Assembly: GCF_051842935.1 (NCBI RefSeq)
Contig: NZ_JBPXRR010000001.1
Coordinates: forward strand, 1,116,001-1,180,000
Source of the DNA: Pseudalkalibacillus sp051842935
GTDB taxonomy: Bacteria > Bacillota > Bacilli > Bacillales > Fictibacillaceae
Length of the DNA stretch: 64,000 bases
Direction of reading: 5' to 3'
The translations under genes and the position numbers were made by a program. Under the pieces are notes generated by a model that worked only from the letters and a program-made list of their open reading frames with translations, did not search any database and was not told the origin of the DNA. Shown here piece after piece: positions 9,415-18,943 of the stretch (position 1 is its first letter; every line of letters starts with the position of its first letter).

Positions 9415-10281
9415 ATGGCAACATTCAAAGACTTTCGTAACCAAGTAAAACCGAACTGGTGCCCAGGCTGCGGAGATTTCTCTGTACAAGCTGCAATTCA
9501 ACGTGCTGCAGCGAATATCGGTCTTGAGCCTGAAGACTTGGCCGTCGTTTCTGGAATCGGATGCTCCGGGCGTATTTCTGGATATATCAATTCTTACGGG
9601 TTCCACGGCATCCATGGACGTTCCCTTCCGATTGCGCAAGGTGTGAAGATGGCGAACCGTGATTTGACGGTCATCGCATCTGGTGGTGACGGTGATGGAT
9701 TTGCGATCGGTATGGGTCATACCATCCATGCAATCCGTCGTAACATCGATGTCACTTACATCGTCATGGATAACCAAATCTACGGATTGACGAAAGGTCA
9801 AACCTCGCCTCGTTCCGAGTTTGGATTCAAGACGAAGAGTACGCCGGAAGGTTCAGTTGAATCATCCATCTCCATCATGGAGACCGCTTTGACTGCTGGA
9901 GCGACATTTGTTGCACAAAGCTTTTCCAGTGACTTGAAGGAGTTGACTTCATTGATCGAACAGGGGATCCAACATAAAGGTTTCTCACTGATCAACGTAT
10001 TCAGCCCATGTGTCACATACAACAAAGTGAACACATATGATTGGTTTAAAGAAAATCTTGTCAGCCTTTCCGATATCGAAAATTATGATGCGAACAACAG
10101 AATGGTTGCGATGCAGACATTGATGGAGAATAACGGTCTGGTTAAAGGCTTGATCTATCAAAATACGGACAAGAAATCATATCAAGATCTTGCACATGGA
10201 TACAGTGATTCATCACTTTCGAAAGCGGATCTCTCAATTGACGAAAAGCAATTCGAAGAGCTGATTTCGGAATTCATGTAA
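9415..10281 (+). CDS. korB: 2-oxoacid:ferredoxin oxidoreductase, beta subunit
   Basis: 288-residue TPP-binding partner of the upstream alpha subunit. CPGCGDF near residue 14-20 belongs to the Fe-S/TPP region, and the Mg-TPP motif GDGDGFAIG with a downstream N (MDNQIYGLTKGQTSP) is intact. Start ATG is one base after the korA stop, so the two are translationally coupled. The unit ends in a strong terminator. Confidence 0.93.
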   Translation: MATFKDFRNQVKPNWCPGCGDFSVQAAIQRAAANIGLEPEDLAVVSGIGCSGRISGYINSYGFHGIHGRSLPIAQGVKMANRDLTVIASGGDGDGFAIGMGHTIHAIRRNIDVTYIVMDNQIYGLTKGQTSPRSEFGFKTKSTPEGSVESSISIMETALTAGATFVAQSFSSDLKELTSLIEQGIQHKGFSLINVFSPCVTYNKVNTYDWFKENLVSLSDIENYDANNRMVAMQTLMENNGLVKGLIYQNTDKKSYQDLAHGYSDSSLSKADLSIDEKQFEELISEFM

Positions 10282-10295
10282 AATAAGAGCATCAT

Positions 10296-10327
10296 CAACC
10301 TCATCCAATTCGGATGAGGTTTTTTCG
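10296..10327 (+). terminator. Terminator of korAB
   Basis: Stem AACCTCATCC / GGATGAGGTT with loop AATTC, followed by TTTTTC. Confidence 0.88.
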
Positions 10328-10344
10328 TTATTCCTCGGGTCGGC

Positions 10345-10552
10345 GCTCTTACGCACCCCGAAGTCGGAGAAATGACGGAATCGCCCCCCGCAAGAGGCTC
10401 ATTCGTACCCCGAAGTCGGAGAAATGACGGAATCACACCCCGCAAGAGGCTCTTACGCACTCCGAAGTCGGAGAAATGACGAAATCGCACCCCGCAAAAG
10501 GCTCATTCGCACCCCGAAAACACAAAATTGACAAGATCGCACCCCGAAAGAG
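10345..10552 (+). repeat. Four-copy 52-bp tandem repeat
   Basis: Units start at 10345, 10397, 10449 and 10501, each beginning GCTCWTWCG, exactly 52 bases apart. The first three contain CCGAAGTCGGAGAAATGACG and a CCCCGCAARAG half. The fourth is more diverged. Each unit has two CACCCCG-like cores about 26 bases apart, suggesting an older half-unit. No coding frame is supported. It lies in the 464-base gap between korB and tdh. Confidence 0.9.
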
Positions 10553-10674
10553 TCTGGGTGTCTTATTTTGAATTGTCGCCGTTTTTAGGTATAGTTTAAG
10601 GTAGTAAGCAGAAAATGAATATTAGGCACACATCCAGCATGGATGCGCACGTGTTCATGTCAGGAGGACACATC

Positions 10675-10703
10675 TTTACTCTTGAATATTGTCGTGATAC
10701 AAT
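10675..10703 (+). promoter_or_regulatory. Candidate sigma-A promoter of tdh-kbl
   Basis: TTTACT (10675-10680), 17-base spacer, TACAAT (10698-10703), 43 bases before the tdh start. A second possible promoter lies upstream: TTGAAT (10568-10573), 16 bases, TATAGT (10590-10595). Confidence 0.55.
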
Positions 10704-10745
10704 TTTCAAGGGAAACTTATTGTGAACTTTAAAGGAGTGTTCATC

Positions 10746-11786
10746 TTGCAAGGAAAAATGAAAGCGATTGTAAAACACCATCGTGACAAAGGCGCTAGAC
10801 TAGAGATGGTGGACATCCCTCAAATAAAAGAAGACGAAGTGTTGATCAAGGTGAAGGCGACATCGATCTGTGGAACGGATGTACATATTTACGCTTGGGA
10901 CGAATGGTCTGCAAGCCGTGTCAATCCACCTTACGTATTCGGTCATGAATTTGCTGGTGAAGTTGTGGAAATCGGTGAAAACGTTACCAATGTGACGATC
11001 GGGGACTCAGTATCAGCTGAAACTCATATCGTTTGTGGAGAGTGTCCACAATGTTTGACAGGGAATGCCCACATTTGCCGTAACACGAAAATCATCGGTG
11101 TCGATATCGATGGATGTTTTGCAGAATACGTGGCGTTGCCTGCTAAAAATCTATGGATCAACGACCCAGAGATGCCAATGTCAGTCGGATCTGTCCAAGA
11201 ACCGATGGGAAATGCGGTACATACAGTTCTCGCTGGAGATGTAGCGGGTAAAACCGTCTCCATCATCGGCTGTGGTCCAATCGGCTTGATGGCGGTTGGC
11301 GTCGCGAAAGCAGCGGGCGCTTCAAAAGTCATTGCGTATGACTTGAACGACTATCGTTTGGACCTCGCAAAAGAAATGGGCGCAACGACAATCGTAAATT
11401 CGAAAGAACAAGATCCTGTCCAAGTTGCAATGGACTTGACGGATGGAAACGGCGTCGAAGTAGTCTGTGAAATGTCTGGACATCCCGTCGCCATCGATCA
11501 AGGATTCAAAATGTTGACGAACGGTGGACGTATGTCGATCCTCAGTCTACCTGTCAAACCGGTTCAAGTTGATCTTACAAATGACGTCGTCTTCAAAGGA
11601 ATTACGGTTCAAGGGATTACCGGACGTAAAATGTTTGAAACGTGGAGACAAGTTGCAGGATTGCTCGAATCAGGCCAAGTCGACGTACAGAAGATGATTA
11701 CACATGAATTTGCACTTGAAGATTTTGAAAAAGGTTTCGACCTCATGCTTGAAGGCAAATGTGGAAAAGTTGTCCTTAAACCTTAA
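10746..11786 (+). CDS. tdh: L-threonine 3-dehydrogenase
   Basis: Zinc-dependent medium-chain dehydrogenase that oxidises threonine to 2-amino-3-oxobutyrate with NAD+. 346 residues. The catalytic zinc site includes ICGTDVH and GHEFAGE. The structural zinc cysteines are in CGECPQCLTGNAHIC. The Rossmann motif is GCGPIGLMAVG. The TTG at 10746 (MQGKMKAI) is chosen over a GTG at 10722 because AAAGGAGTG lies just before it and homologues start there. kbl follows 48 bases later to finish conversion to glycine. Confidence 0.95.
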   Translation: MQGKMKAIVKHHRDKGARLEMVDIPQIKEDEVLIKVKATSICGTDVHIYAWDEWSASRVNPPYVFGHEFAGEVVEIGENVTNVTIGDSVSAETHIVCGECPQCLTGNAHICRNTKIIGVDIDGCFAEYVALPAKNLWINDPEMPMSVGSVQEPMGNAVHTVLAGDVAGKTVSIIGCGPIGLMAVGVAKAAGASKVIAYDLNDYRLDLAKEMGATTIVNSKEQDPVQVAMDLTDGNGVEVVCEMSGHPVAIDQGFKMLTNGGRMSILSLPVKPVQVDLTNDVVFKGITVQGITGRKMFETWRQVAGLLESGQVDVQKMITHEFALEDFEKGFDLMLEGKCGKVVLKP

Positions 11787-11834
11787 ATTCAGCTGTAAAA
11801 ACTAGAAACATTAATTTGATAGGAGGAATGTACT

Positions 11835-13013
11835 GTGAAAGGTTTTGAATATCTTCAAAACGAATTAGATGAAATGAGATCCGAAGGTGTTTTCCGAGAG
11901 TTGATTCCATTAGAATCCGAACAAGGTTCGAAAGTCGTCATCAAAGGAAAAGAAGTCATCCAGTTGTCCTCTAACAACTATCTTGGTTTGACTGATCACC
12001 CTAGAATGAAACAAGCTGCTTTAGATGCAGTAGAGAAATACGGTGTCGGAACAGGATCGGTCCGTACGATCGCTGGTACACTCAGCATGCATGAAGAATT
12101 CGAACGCAAGCTCGCTGAATTCAAACATACGGAAGCTTCCCTCGTCTTCCAATCTGGTTTTACAACGAACCAAGGTGTCCTGTCCTCCATCCTTACAAAG
12201 GAAGACGTCGTCATTTCAGATGAACTGAATCACGCATCCATCATTGACGGAATCCGGTTAACGAAGGCGGCTCGTAAAATTTACAAGCACGTGGATGTGG
12301 AAGACCTCGAACGTGCATTGAAAGAGTCTTCTGACTATCGCGTCCGTCTTGTCGTAACGGACGGAGTCTTCTCAATGGACGGTAACATCGCACCATTACC
12401 GGAGATCGTCGAACTATGTGAAAAGTACGATGCAATCCTCATGGTAGATGACGCTCACTCCAGCGGTGTACTTGGACGCAATGGCCGTGGGTCTGTCGAC
12501 CATTTCCACCTGAACGGACGTGTCCACATCCAGGTAGGTACTTTAAGTAAAGCGATTGGTGTCCTCGGTGGTTATGTAGCGAGTACGCAAGCTTTGCGTG
12601 AGTACTTGATCCATAAAGGACGTCCTTTCCTCTTCAGTACTTCACATCCACCGGCTGTAACAGCAGCATGCTCGGCAGCCATCGATGTTCTATTAGAGGA
12701 ACCGGAATTGATCGACAAGCTATGGGATAATGCCAACTTCTTGAAAGAAGGCTTAAGCAAGCTTGGATTCGATACAGGTAAAAGTGAAACCCCAATTACT
12801 CCAGTGATTGTAGGAGATGCTGCCCTTGCGCACAAACTATCCGATAAGCTGTTCGATTACGGTGTGTTTGCACAAGGCATCGGCTTCCCGACTGTTGCAA
12901 AAGGGTCTGCGCGTGTGCGTACGATTGTAACTGCTCAACACTCGAAAGAAGAGCTTCAAGATGCACTTGACGCTTTCGAAAAAGCAGGTAAGGAACTGAA
13001 CATCATCAAGTAA
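11835..13013 (+). CDS. kbl: Glycine C-acetyltransferase (2-amino-3-ketobutyrate CoA ligase)
   Basis: PLP enzyme that cleaves 2-amino-3-ketobutyrate with CoA to glycine and acetyl-CoA, completing the Tdh pathway. 392 residues of the alpha-oxoamine synthase family, with SSNNYLGLT near the N-terminus, DDAHSSGVLG, and the PLP lysine in GTLSKAIGVLGGY. Starts at GTG behind AGGAGGAATG. It probably shares the tdh transcript and ends at a strong terminator. Confidence 0.95.
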   Translation: MKGFEYLQNELDEMRSEGVFRELIPLESEQGSKVVIKGKEVIQLSSNNYLGLTDHPRMKQAALDAVEKYGVGTGSVRTIAGTLSMHEEFERKLAEFKHTEASLVFQSGFTTNQGVLSSILTKEDVVISDELNHASIIDGIRLTKAARKIYKHVDVEDLERALKESSDYRVRLVVTDGVFSMDGNIAPLPEIVELCEKYDAILMVDDAHSSGVLGRNGRGSVDHFHLNGRVHIQVGTLSKAIGVLGGYVASTQALREYLIHKGRPFLFSTSHPPAVTAACSAAIDVLLEEPELIDKLWDNANFLKEGLSKLGFDTGKSETPITPVIVGDAALAHKLSDKLFDYGVFAQGIGFPTVAKGSARVRTIVTAQHSKEELQDALDAFEKAGKELNIIK

Positions 13014-13023
13014 AGATGTAATG

Positions 13024-13051
13024 AGAGAAGGCGGATGCCTTCTCTTTTTTT
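13024..13051 (+). terminator. Terminator after kbl
   Basis: Stem AGAGAAGGC / GCCTTCTCT with loop GGAT, followed by seven T. Confidence 0.9.
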
Positions 13052-13218
13052 ATAGTCGGAGATCATCATCTCTATGAGGAGTAAGATACGACGTTTTATG
13101 GTCATTTCACCCTGGATTTGTTATAATAAATGAGTTATATATCAACAAACATGAATGTTTAAACGGGCACTTCGCACGTTAGCGAATTGATTCAGCATAG
13201 CAGTTGGGAGTGAACAGT

Positions 13219-14703
13219 TTGAAAACGAAAGAAAAAGACTACTCCAAATACTTTCAAACGACGTATCAGCCTCCTTCTTTAAAAGATGCGAAAAGAAGAG
13301 GAAAAGAAAAGATCCAATTCCATAAAGACTTTGGAATTGATGACGATTTGAAAAACATCGGTGTAGGGAAGAAGTTCTTGATCCGTACATATGGCTGTCA
13401 AATGAACGAACATGATACGGAAGTCATGGCGGGGATCCTATCAGATATGGGGTTCGAATCGACAACCGACACAGACGATGCCGATGTCATCCTATTGAAT
13501 ACATGTGCCATCCGTGAAAATGCAGAAAACAAGGTGTTCGGTGAAATCGGTCACTTGAAATCCTTGAAAGTGGAAAAACCGGGATTGATAATCGGTGTAT
13601 GCGGATGTATGTCCCAGGAAGAATCCGTCGTCAATAAGATTCTGCAAAAGCATCAGCATATCGATTTGATCTTCGGTACACATAATATCCATCGACTTCC
13701 TCAGTTAATCAAGAATGCGATTTTTGGAAAAGAGATGGTCATCGAGGTTTGGTCGAAGGAAGGGGACATCGTCGAAAACCTTCCAAGAGTGCGTAAAGGG
13801 AATATCAAAGGTTGGGTCAACATCATGTACGGTTGCGATAAGTTCTGCACCTATTGCATCGTGCCGTACACGCGAGGAAAAGAGCGAAGCCGACGTCCGG
13901 AAGATATTATAGAAGAAGTCCGCCATCTTGCACGGAACGGCTACAAGGAAATTACGCTACTCGGTCAGAACGTCAATGCATATGGCAAGGATTTTGAAGA
14001 TACGGACTATGGACTTGGGGATCTGATGGATGAGATCCGCAAGATCGATATTCCTCGCGTACGCTTTACGACGAGCCACCCGAGAGACTTTGATGATCAC
14101 CTGATCGACGTCCTGGCGAAAGGCGGCAATCTGGTTGAGCATATCCACCTTCCAGTCCAGCATGGAAGTTCCGACGTATTGAAGCTGATGGCGCGGAAGT
14201 ATTCACGCGAGCATTATTTGGATCTTGTTGATAAAATCAAAGCGAAGATTCCGAATGCCGTCTTCACGACGGATATCATTGTCGGCTTCCCGAACGAGAC
14301 GGAAGAACAATTCGAAGAGACACTTTCTCTTGTAAAAGAAGTCGAATATGACATGGCGTTCACTTTCATCTATTCGCCGAGAGACGGTACTCCAGCAGCT
14401 AAGATGCAAGATAACGTGCCGATGGAAGTGAAGAAGGAACGACTTCATCGATTGAATGAAGTCATGAACGAGATTTTCTTGAAAAAGAATAAAGCATTGG
14501 AAGGCGAAGTGGTCGAAGTGCTCGTCGAAGGGGAGAGCAAGAAAAACCCTGAAGTGTTGACTGGACATACCCGCACGAATAAAGTCGTCCATTTCCGTGC
14601 TCCAAAATCGATGATCGGTGAACTGGTCAATGTAAAAATACATGAAGCAAAGACATGGAGCTTGAATGGTGAGCTCGTAAAAACAGTTGAGGTGAATCAA
14701 TAA
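13219..14703 (+). CDS. miaB: tRNA-2-methylthio-N6-dimethylallyladenosine synthase
   Basis: Radical SAM methylthiotransferase acting on i6A37 of tRNAs, downstream of MiaA in the same modification. Domains: N-terminal UPF0004 with TYGCQMNEHD, the radical SAM cluster motif GCDKFCTYC, and a C-terminal TRAM domain. Start chosen: TTG at 13219 behind GGGAGTG, giving 494 residues. TTG 13204 and GTG 13210 are also in frame, so the exact start is uncertain. The stop codon overlaps the ricA start (TAATG). Confidence 0.95.
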   Translation: MKTKEKDYSKYFQTTYQPPSLKDAKRRGKEKIQFHKDFGIDDDLKNIGVGKKFLIRTYGCQMNEHDTEVMAGILSDMGFESTTDTDDADVILLNTCAIRENAENKVFGEIGHLKSLKVEKPGLIIGVCGCMSQEESVVNKILQKHQHIDLIFGTHNIHRLPQLIKNAIFGKEMVIEVWSKEGDIVENLPRVRKGNIKGWVNIMYGCDKFCTYCIVPYTRGKERSRRPEDIIEEVRHLARNGYKEITLLGQNVNAYGKDFEDTDYGLGDLMDEIRKIDIPRVRFTTSHPRDFDDHLIDVLAKGGNLVEHIHLPVQHGSSDVLKLMARKYSREHYLDLVDKIKAKIPNAVFTTDIIVGFPNETEEQFEETLSLVKEVEYDMAFTFIYSPRDGTPAAKMQDNVPMEVKKERLHRLNEVMNEIFLKKNKALEGEVVEVLVEGESKKNPEVLTGHTRTNKVVHFRAPKSMIGELVNVKIHEAKTWSLNGELVKTVEVNQ

Positions 14704-15122
14704 TGGCAGAATATACAAGAGATCAAGTCATCAAAAAGGCAGAAGAGCTAGCGAAGATGATTTCTTCTACAGAAGAAGTCGATTTCTTCAAGCGTGCCGA
14801 AGAGAAAATCAATGAAAACGATAAAGTACAGAAATTGATCGGTAAGATCAAAATGTATCAGCAGGAAGCTGTAAATCTTCAACATTATCAAAAGCATGAA
14901 GCGTTGAAGAAGGTAGAAGAAAAGCTTGAAAACCTTCATAAAGAAGTCGATTCCATTCCGATTGTACAAGAATTCAAGCAATCACAAACGGATGTGAACG
15001 ACCTCCTACAACTCGTCACATCTACGATTTCGAACACGGTGACCGATGAAATCATCCGTGAAACGGAAGGTGACCAGCTGAAAGGCATGACAGGATCAGC
15101 GGTCAAGCATAACCGATTTTAA
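14703..15122 (+). CDS. ricA: RicA (YmcA), RNase Y specificity factor
   Basis: 139-residue helical protein of the YlbF/YmcA family, predicted coiled coil over most of its length. In B. subtilis, RicA acts with RicF and RicT in a Y-complex that directs RNase Y cleavage and supports biofilm, competence and sporulation. The start codon overlaps the miaB stop, giving tight coupling. Gene order miaB-ricA-cotE is as in B. subtilis. Confidence 0.9.
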   Translation: MAEYTRDQVIKKAEELAKMISSTEEVDFFKRAEEKINENDKVQKLIGKIKMYQQEAVNLQHYQKHEALKKVEEKLENLHKEVDSIPIVQEFKQSQTDVNDLLQLVTSTISNTVTDEIIRETEGDQLKGMTGSAVKHNRF

Positions 15123-15135
15123 TCTATATTGTATA

Positions 15136-15187
15136 AGGGCTGTCTTGACGTTCTCCTAAATCGAGAACGACAGGGACAGTCCTTTTC
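15136..15187 (+). terminator. Terminator after ricA
   Basis: Long imperfect hairpin pairing GGGCTGTC...CGTTCTC with GAGAACG...GACAGTCC, then CTTTTCTT. The rest of the 365-base gap up to cotE (15190-15425) shows no supported gene. Confidence 0.75.
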
Positions 15188-15425
15188 TTATGTCCGATTT
15201 TCATAGTAAAAAAAACGCCCAAGGGCATGACGTTACCCAGATTCAGTCGTATGCACGAAATAGCCGATCCAAATTTACATCAGTTAAACTCAAATCTATC
15301 CTCGTACACTAATTTCACGTACCGTACGAACTTTGAAAAAGTAGAAAAAAAGATAAAATAATTCTGTAAGAATTTCATAGACTGAACTAACGGGACATTA
15401 TGAACGAGTTTATAAAAATTTTAGG

Positions 15426-15454
15426 CACACTAGACATTCGCCCTGCATAGGATG
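15426..15454 (+). promoter_or_regulatory. Candidate sigma-K promoter of cotE
   Basis: cACa at 15426-15429, 16 bases, then CATAGGATG at 15446-15454, matching mACm-N16-CATAnnnTA except the last base. B. subtilis cotE has a late sigma-K promoter, which makes this plausible. Confidence 0.45.
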
Positions 15455-15487
15455 AATTGAAGATTGGAAGAGGAGGGATTTAGTCAC

Positions 15488-16054
15488 ATGGCCAAAAACG
15501 ATAACAGCTATAGAGAGATTATTACGAAAGCGGTTTGCGGCAAAGGTCGGAAGTTTTCACAGGCCACCCACACGGTCACACCTGCTCACAGACCTTCCAG
15601 CATCCTCGGTTGCTGGATCATCAATCACAACTACAAACCTGTAGAAAACGGGAACTCTGTAGACGTAGAAGGAAGCTATGATATCAATGTTTGGTACTCC
15701 TACAATAACAATACGAAAACAGAGGTCGTAACAGAGACGATCAAGTATAAAGATACGTGTAACCTCACGAAAAGAGATGAGAATTCACTCGGCAAACATA
15801 CTGAAGTGAGCGCTAGGGCATTGCAGGAACCGAATACATTAGAAGCAACCATTTCACCAAATGGGAACAAGATTCTCGTCCAAGTTGAGCGTGAATTCAT
15901 TGCTGAAGTCATCGGCGAGACAAAAGTGTGGGTACAAGTGAACCAGGATGGGGTCATCGAAGAGCTTGAGGACGACAGCTGGGAAGATGAAGTCGATGAT
16001 GAAGAATTTGAAGACCTCGATCCGAATTTCTTGTTAGGGGATTTGGAAGAGTAA
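15488..16054 (+). CDS. cotE: Outer spore coat morphogenetic protein CotE
   Basis: 188 residues. Strong family features: YREIITKAVCGKGRKF, PSSILGCWIINH, a YDINVWYSY block, EATISPNGNKI, and a highly acidic C-terminus ending near LLGDLEE. CotE assembles around the forespore in the mother cell and recruits most outer-coat proteins. The ATG at 15488 is preferred over an ATG 24 bases upstream because it begins right before the conserved domain and has GAGGAGGG upstream. Its mother-cell expression fits the sigma-K-like site above. Confidence 0.93.
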   Translation: MAKNDNSYREIITKAVCGKGRKFSQATHTVTPAHRPSSILGCWIINHNYKPVENGNSVDVEGSYDINVWYSYNNNTKTEVVTETIKYKDTCNLTKRDENSLGKHTEVSARALQEPNTLEATISPNGNKILVQVEREFIAEVIGETKVWVQVNQDGVIEELEDDSWEDEVDDEEFEDLDPNFLLGDLEE

Positions 16055-16063
16055 GTGAACACG

Positions 16064-16158
16064 GGGCTGACCCTTAAGTGTCTGACTCTCTCCGATTGGA
16101 CCATTCCGTTCGATTGGAGGTGCCTGACACTTTATTTTTTGGGTCAGTCTTTTCCTTT
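16064..16158 (+). repeat. Long inverted repeat after cotE, probable terminator
   Basis: The left arm CTGACCCTTAAGTGTCTGAC (from 16068) pairs with a right arm containing GTGCCTGACACTT...GGGTCAG (to about 16147), followed by TCTTTTCCTTTT. Internal CCGATTGGACC...CGATTGGAGG segments are themselves repeat-like. It lies in the gap before mutS. Confidence 0.6.
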
Positions 16159-16309
16159 TAGGGCTTCATACAAGAGCCACAATGTAGACGAGAACGCCCT
16201 TGGATAAAAGCAGCTACAAGTTGTTCATCCTCTTATATTAGCCCCTGCATTCATCGTGAAAAAATATGCTATAATGGGGTGAAGAATATAAGTAAGACGG
16301 AGGACTGAC

Positions 16310-18943
16310 ATGGCTGAGTATACTCCAATGATGCAGCAATATTTATCGATTAAGGCAGACTATGAAGATGCCTTTTTATTTTTTCGATTAGGAGATTTCT
16401 ATGAATTGTTCTTTGACGATGCATTACGAGCGTCACAAGAGCTTGAAATAACATTAACAAGCAGAGACGGGGGAAAAGGAAACCGCATTCCGATGTGTGG
16501 CGTCCCCCATCACTCGTCTCCGAATTATATCGCGCAGCTTATTGAAAAAGGTTTCAAAGTTGCGATTTGTGAACAAGTTGAAGATCCGAAAGTCGCAAAA
16601 GGTGTCGTCAAACGGGATGTCGTCCAGGTGATTACGCCAGGTACAGTGATGGAAGGCGCGATGTTGGATGAAAAGGTGAACAACTTCATCGCTTCCATAA
16701 CCCCGCTCTCTGAAGGCTATGGAATAGCGACCTGCGACCTTTCGACGGGTCAGAACTCTGTGAAAATTCTCAAGGAAGATTGGAAGTCTGTATGCTTAGA
16801 GCTTCAATCGTTAGAGATCAAAGAGGTTGTCGTACCAGGTAATATAGCTGAAGACCAAGTGAACATGTTGAGGGATCTTTATCAATTTACAGTTTCCAAT
16901 GAACGGGAAATAGAAGTTCCTGAAAGTTTACATAGTATCATCACTACGTTAGGAACGGAGGATCTACAAAAAACAGGCAAACAGCTGCTTTCCTATCTCG
17001 TGAGAACCCAGAAACGAGCACTTGATCATCTGCAGGAGTTCGAATATGTCGAGACCACTTCCTACATGAAAATCGACCCGAATTCAAAACGGAACCTCGA
17101 ACTCGTTGAGACGCTCCGACAAAAGCAAAAGAAGGGTTCACTACTATGGTTGTTGGACAAGACGGTCACCGCGATGGGTGGAAGGATGCTCAAGCAATGG
17201 ATTGAACAGCCTTTGCTCGATTCAAAACCGATCGAAGAACGCCTATCGATCGTCGAGACGTTCATGAAGCAGTTTTTCAATCGAGAACAGATCCGTGAGC
17301 AATTGACGGAAGTGTATGACTTAGAAAGATTGGCCGGTAAAGTCGCTTTCGGGAATGTGAATGCTAGGGACCTTATTCAACTGAAACGTTCACTTCAAAA
17401 TATCCCGACGTTGAAAGATCGTCTATTGGATATGGACCACCCTGGGTTGACGAGTCGTTCAGAGGCGATGGACCCTTGTGTCGATCTTGAACGGTTATTG
17501 GAAGCATCAGTTCATGAAGAAGCTCCAATCTCAATTAAGGAAGGTAACATCATCAAGAGCGGATACAACGAACAGTTGGACGAGTACAGGAATGCAAGTG
17601 TAAACGGGAAATCGTGGATTGCCTCACTTGAGCAATCCGAACGGGAGAGGACAGGGATCCGTTCTTTGAAAATCCGTTACAACCGAGTGTTCGGCTATTA
17701 TATCGAAGTGACCAAAAGCAACCTTCACCTCATAGACGAGGAAAGGTATGAGCGGAAACAGACATTGGCGAATGCTGAGCGGTTCATTACGCCAGAGCTG
17801 AAAGAAAAGGAAGACATCATTCTATCAGCGGAAGAGAAATCAGTCGAACTGGAATACCAACTATTTTTAGAAATCCGTGAACAAGTCAAGGCGTTCATAC
17901 CACACTTGCAAAAACTAGCCAAACAGATCAGCGAGATTGATGTGCTGCAAGCTTTTGCGGTAGTGAGTGAAGAGGGACAATATTGTAGACCGATCATCTC
18001 CCGAGAAGGGACGATTCGAATCGAAGAAGGCAGACATCCGGTCGTTGAACAGATGATGGATCGCCAGGATTACGTATCGAACGACGTCAATATGGATCCG
18101 GAGAGAGAGGTCCTACTCATAACAGGACCGAACATGGCCGGTAAAAGTACGTATATGAGACAGGTAGCTCTTTCATCGATACTCTTACAAATCGGTTGTT
18201 TCGTACCAGCACAGTCAGCAACCTTACCGATTTTCGATCAAATTTTTACACGGATTGGAGCTGCGGATGACCTGGCAGGTGGACAGAGTACATTCATGGT
18301 CGAAATGATGGAGACGCAATATGCGCTCACCCATGCAACGGACAAGAGTTTGTTGTTGCTCGACGAGATTGGTAGAGGGACATCCACTTATGACGGCATG
18401 TCTCTAGCACAATCCATTATTGAATACATCCATCACCATATCGGTGCAAAAACGCTCTTCTCCACTCATTACCATGAACTGACCGTTTTGGAGAATGAGC
18501 TGGATCGATTGCATAATATTCATGTCAAAGCGATCGAAGAAGAGGGCAAAGTCGTATTCTTGCACAAGGTCGAAGATGGTAAAGCCGATCGAAGTTATGG
18601 AATCCATGTGGCAGAGCTTGCTCAACTGCCAGAAAAGCTTATTCAACGTGCGAATGAATTGCTTACTGAATTCGAATCGGATACAAACCATACAGAACGT
18701 CCTGCGAAAAAAGAGGCGGAATCAAAAGTGCATGAAGAAGGGCAGCTGTCTCTCTTCGAACCGGAAGCACCCTCTGTAAAGACCCAGAAGAAGATCGAAC
18801 ATCACCCTGTCATCGATCAGTTGAAGAATATGGAGCTTCTTTCGATGACGCCTCTTGAAGCGATGAATGCACTTTATGAGCTGCAATTGTCGATCAAACA
18901 AGAGAAACAGGAGGAATCTAAATGGGCAAAATCAAACAGCTAG
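16310..18943 (+). CDS. mutS: DNA mismatch repair protein MutS
   Basis: 877-residue mismatch sensor. The N-terminal mismatch-binding motif is GDFYELFF (the Phe-x-Glu wedge), followed by connector, lever and clamp domains. The C-terminal ABC-type ATPase has Walker A GPNMAGKST and LLLDEIGRGT. A short C-terminal tail includes QLSLFEPE, resembling the beta-clamp binding motif. An extended -10 (TGCTATAAT, 16268-16276) lies 33 bases upstream. Its last 22 bases overlap mutL, so the two repair partners are translationally coupled. Confidence 0.97.
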   Translation: MAEYTPMMQQYLSIKADYEDAFLFFRLGDFYELFFDDALRASQELEITLTSRDGGKGNRIPMCGVPHHSSPNYIAQLIEKGFKVAICEQVEDPKVAKGVVKRDVVQVITPGTVMEGAMLDEKVNNFIASITPLSEGYGIATCDLSTGQNSVKILKEDWKSVCLELQSLEIKEVVVPGNIAEDQVNMLRDLYQFTVSNEREIEVPESLHSIITTLGTEDLQKTGKQLLSYLVRTQKRALDHLQEFEYVETTSYMKIDPNSKRNLELVETLRQKQKKGSLLWLLDKTVTAMGGRMLKQWIEQPLLDSKPIEERLSIVETFMKQFFNREQIREQLTEVYDLERLAGKVAFGNVNARDLIQLKRSLQNIPTLKDRLLDMDHPGLTSRSEAMDPCVDLERLLEASVHEEAPISIKEGNIIKSGYNEQLDEYRNASVNGKSWIASLEQSERERTGIRSLKIRYNRVFGYYIEVTKSNLHLIDEERYERKQTLANAERFITPELKEKEDIILSAEEKSVELEYQLFLEIREQVKAFIPHLQKLAKQISEIDVLQAFAVVSEEGQYCRPIISREGTIRIEEGRHPVVEQMMDRQDYVSNDVNMDPEREVLLITGPNMAGKSTYMRQVALSSILLQIGCFVPAQSATLPIFDQIFTRIGAADDLAGGQSTFMVEMMETQYALTHATDKSLLLLDEIGRGTSTYDGMSLAQSIIEYIHHHIGAKTLFSTHYHELTVLENELDRLHNIHVKAIEEEGKVVFLHKVEDGKADRSYGIHVAELAQLPEKLIQRANELLTEFESDTNHTERPAKKEAESKVHEEGQLSLFEPEAPSVKTQKKIEHHPVIDQLKNMELLSMTPLEAMNALYELQLSIKQEKQEESKWAKSNS

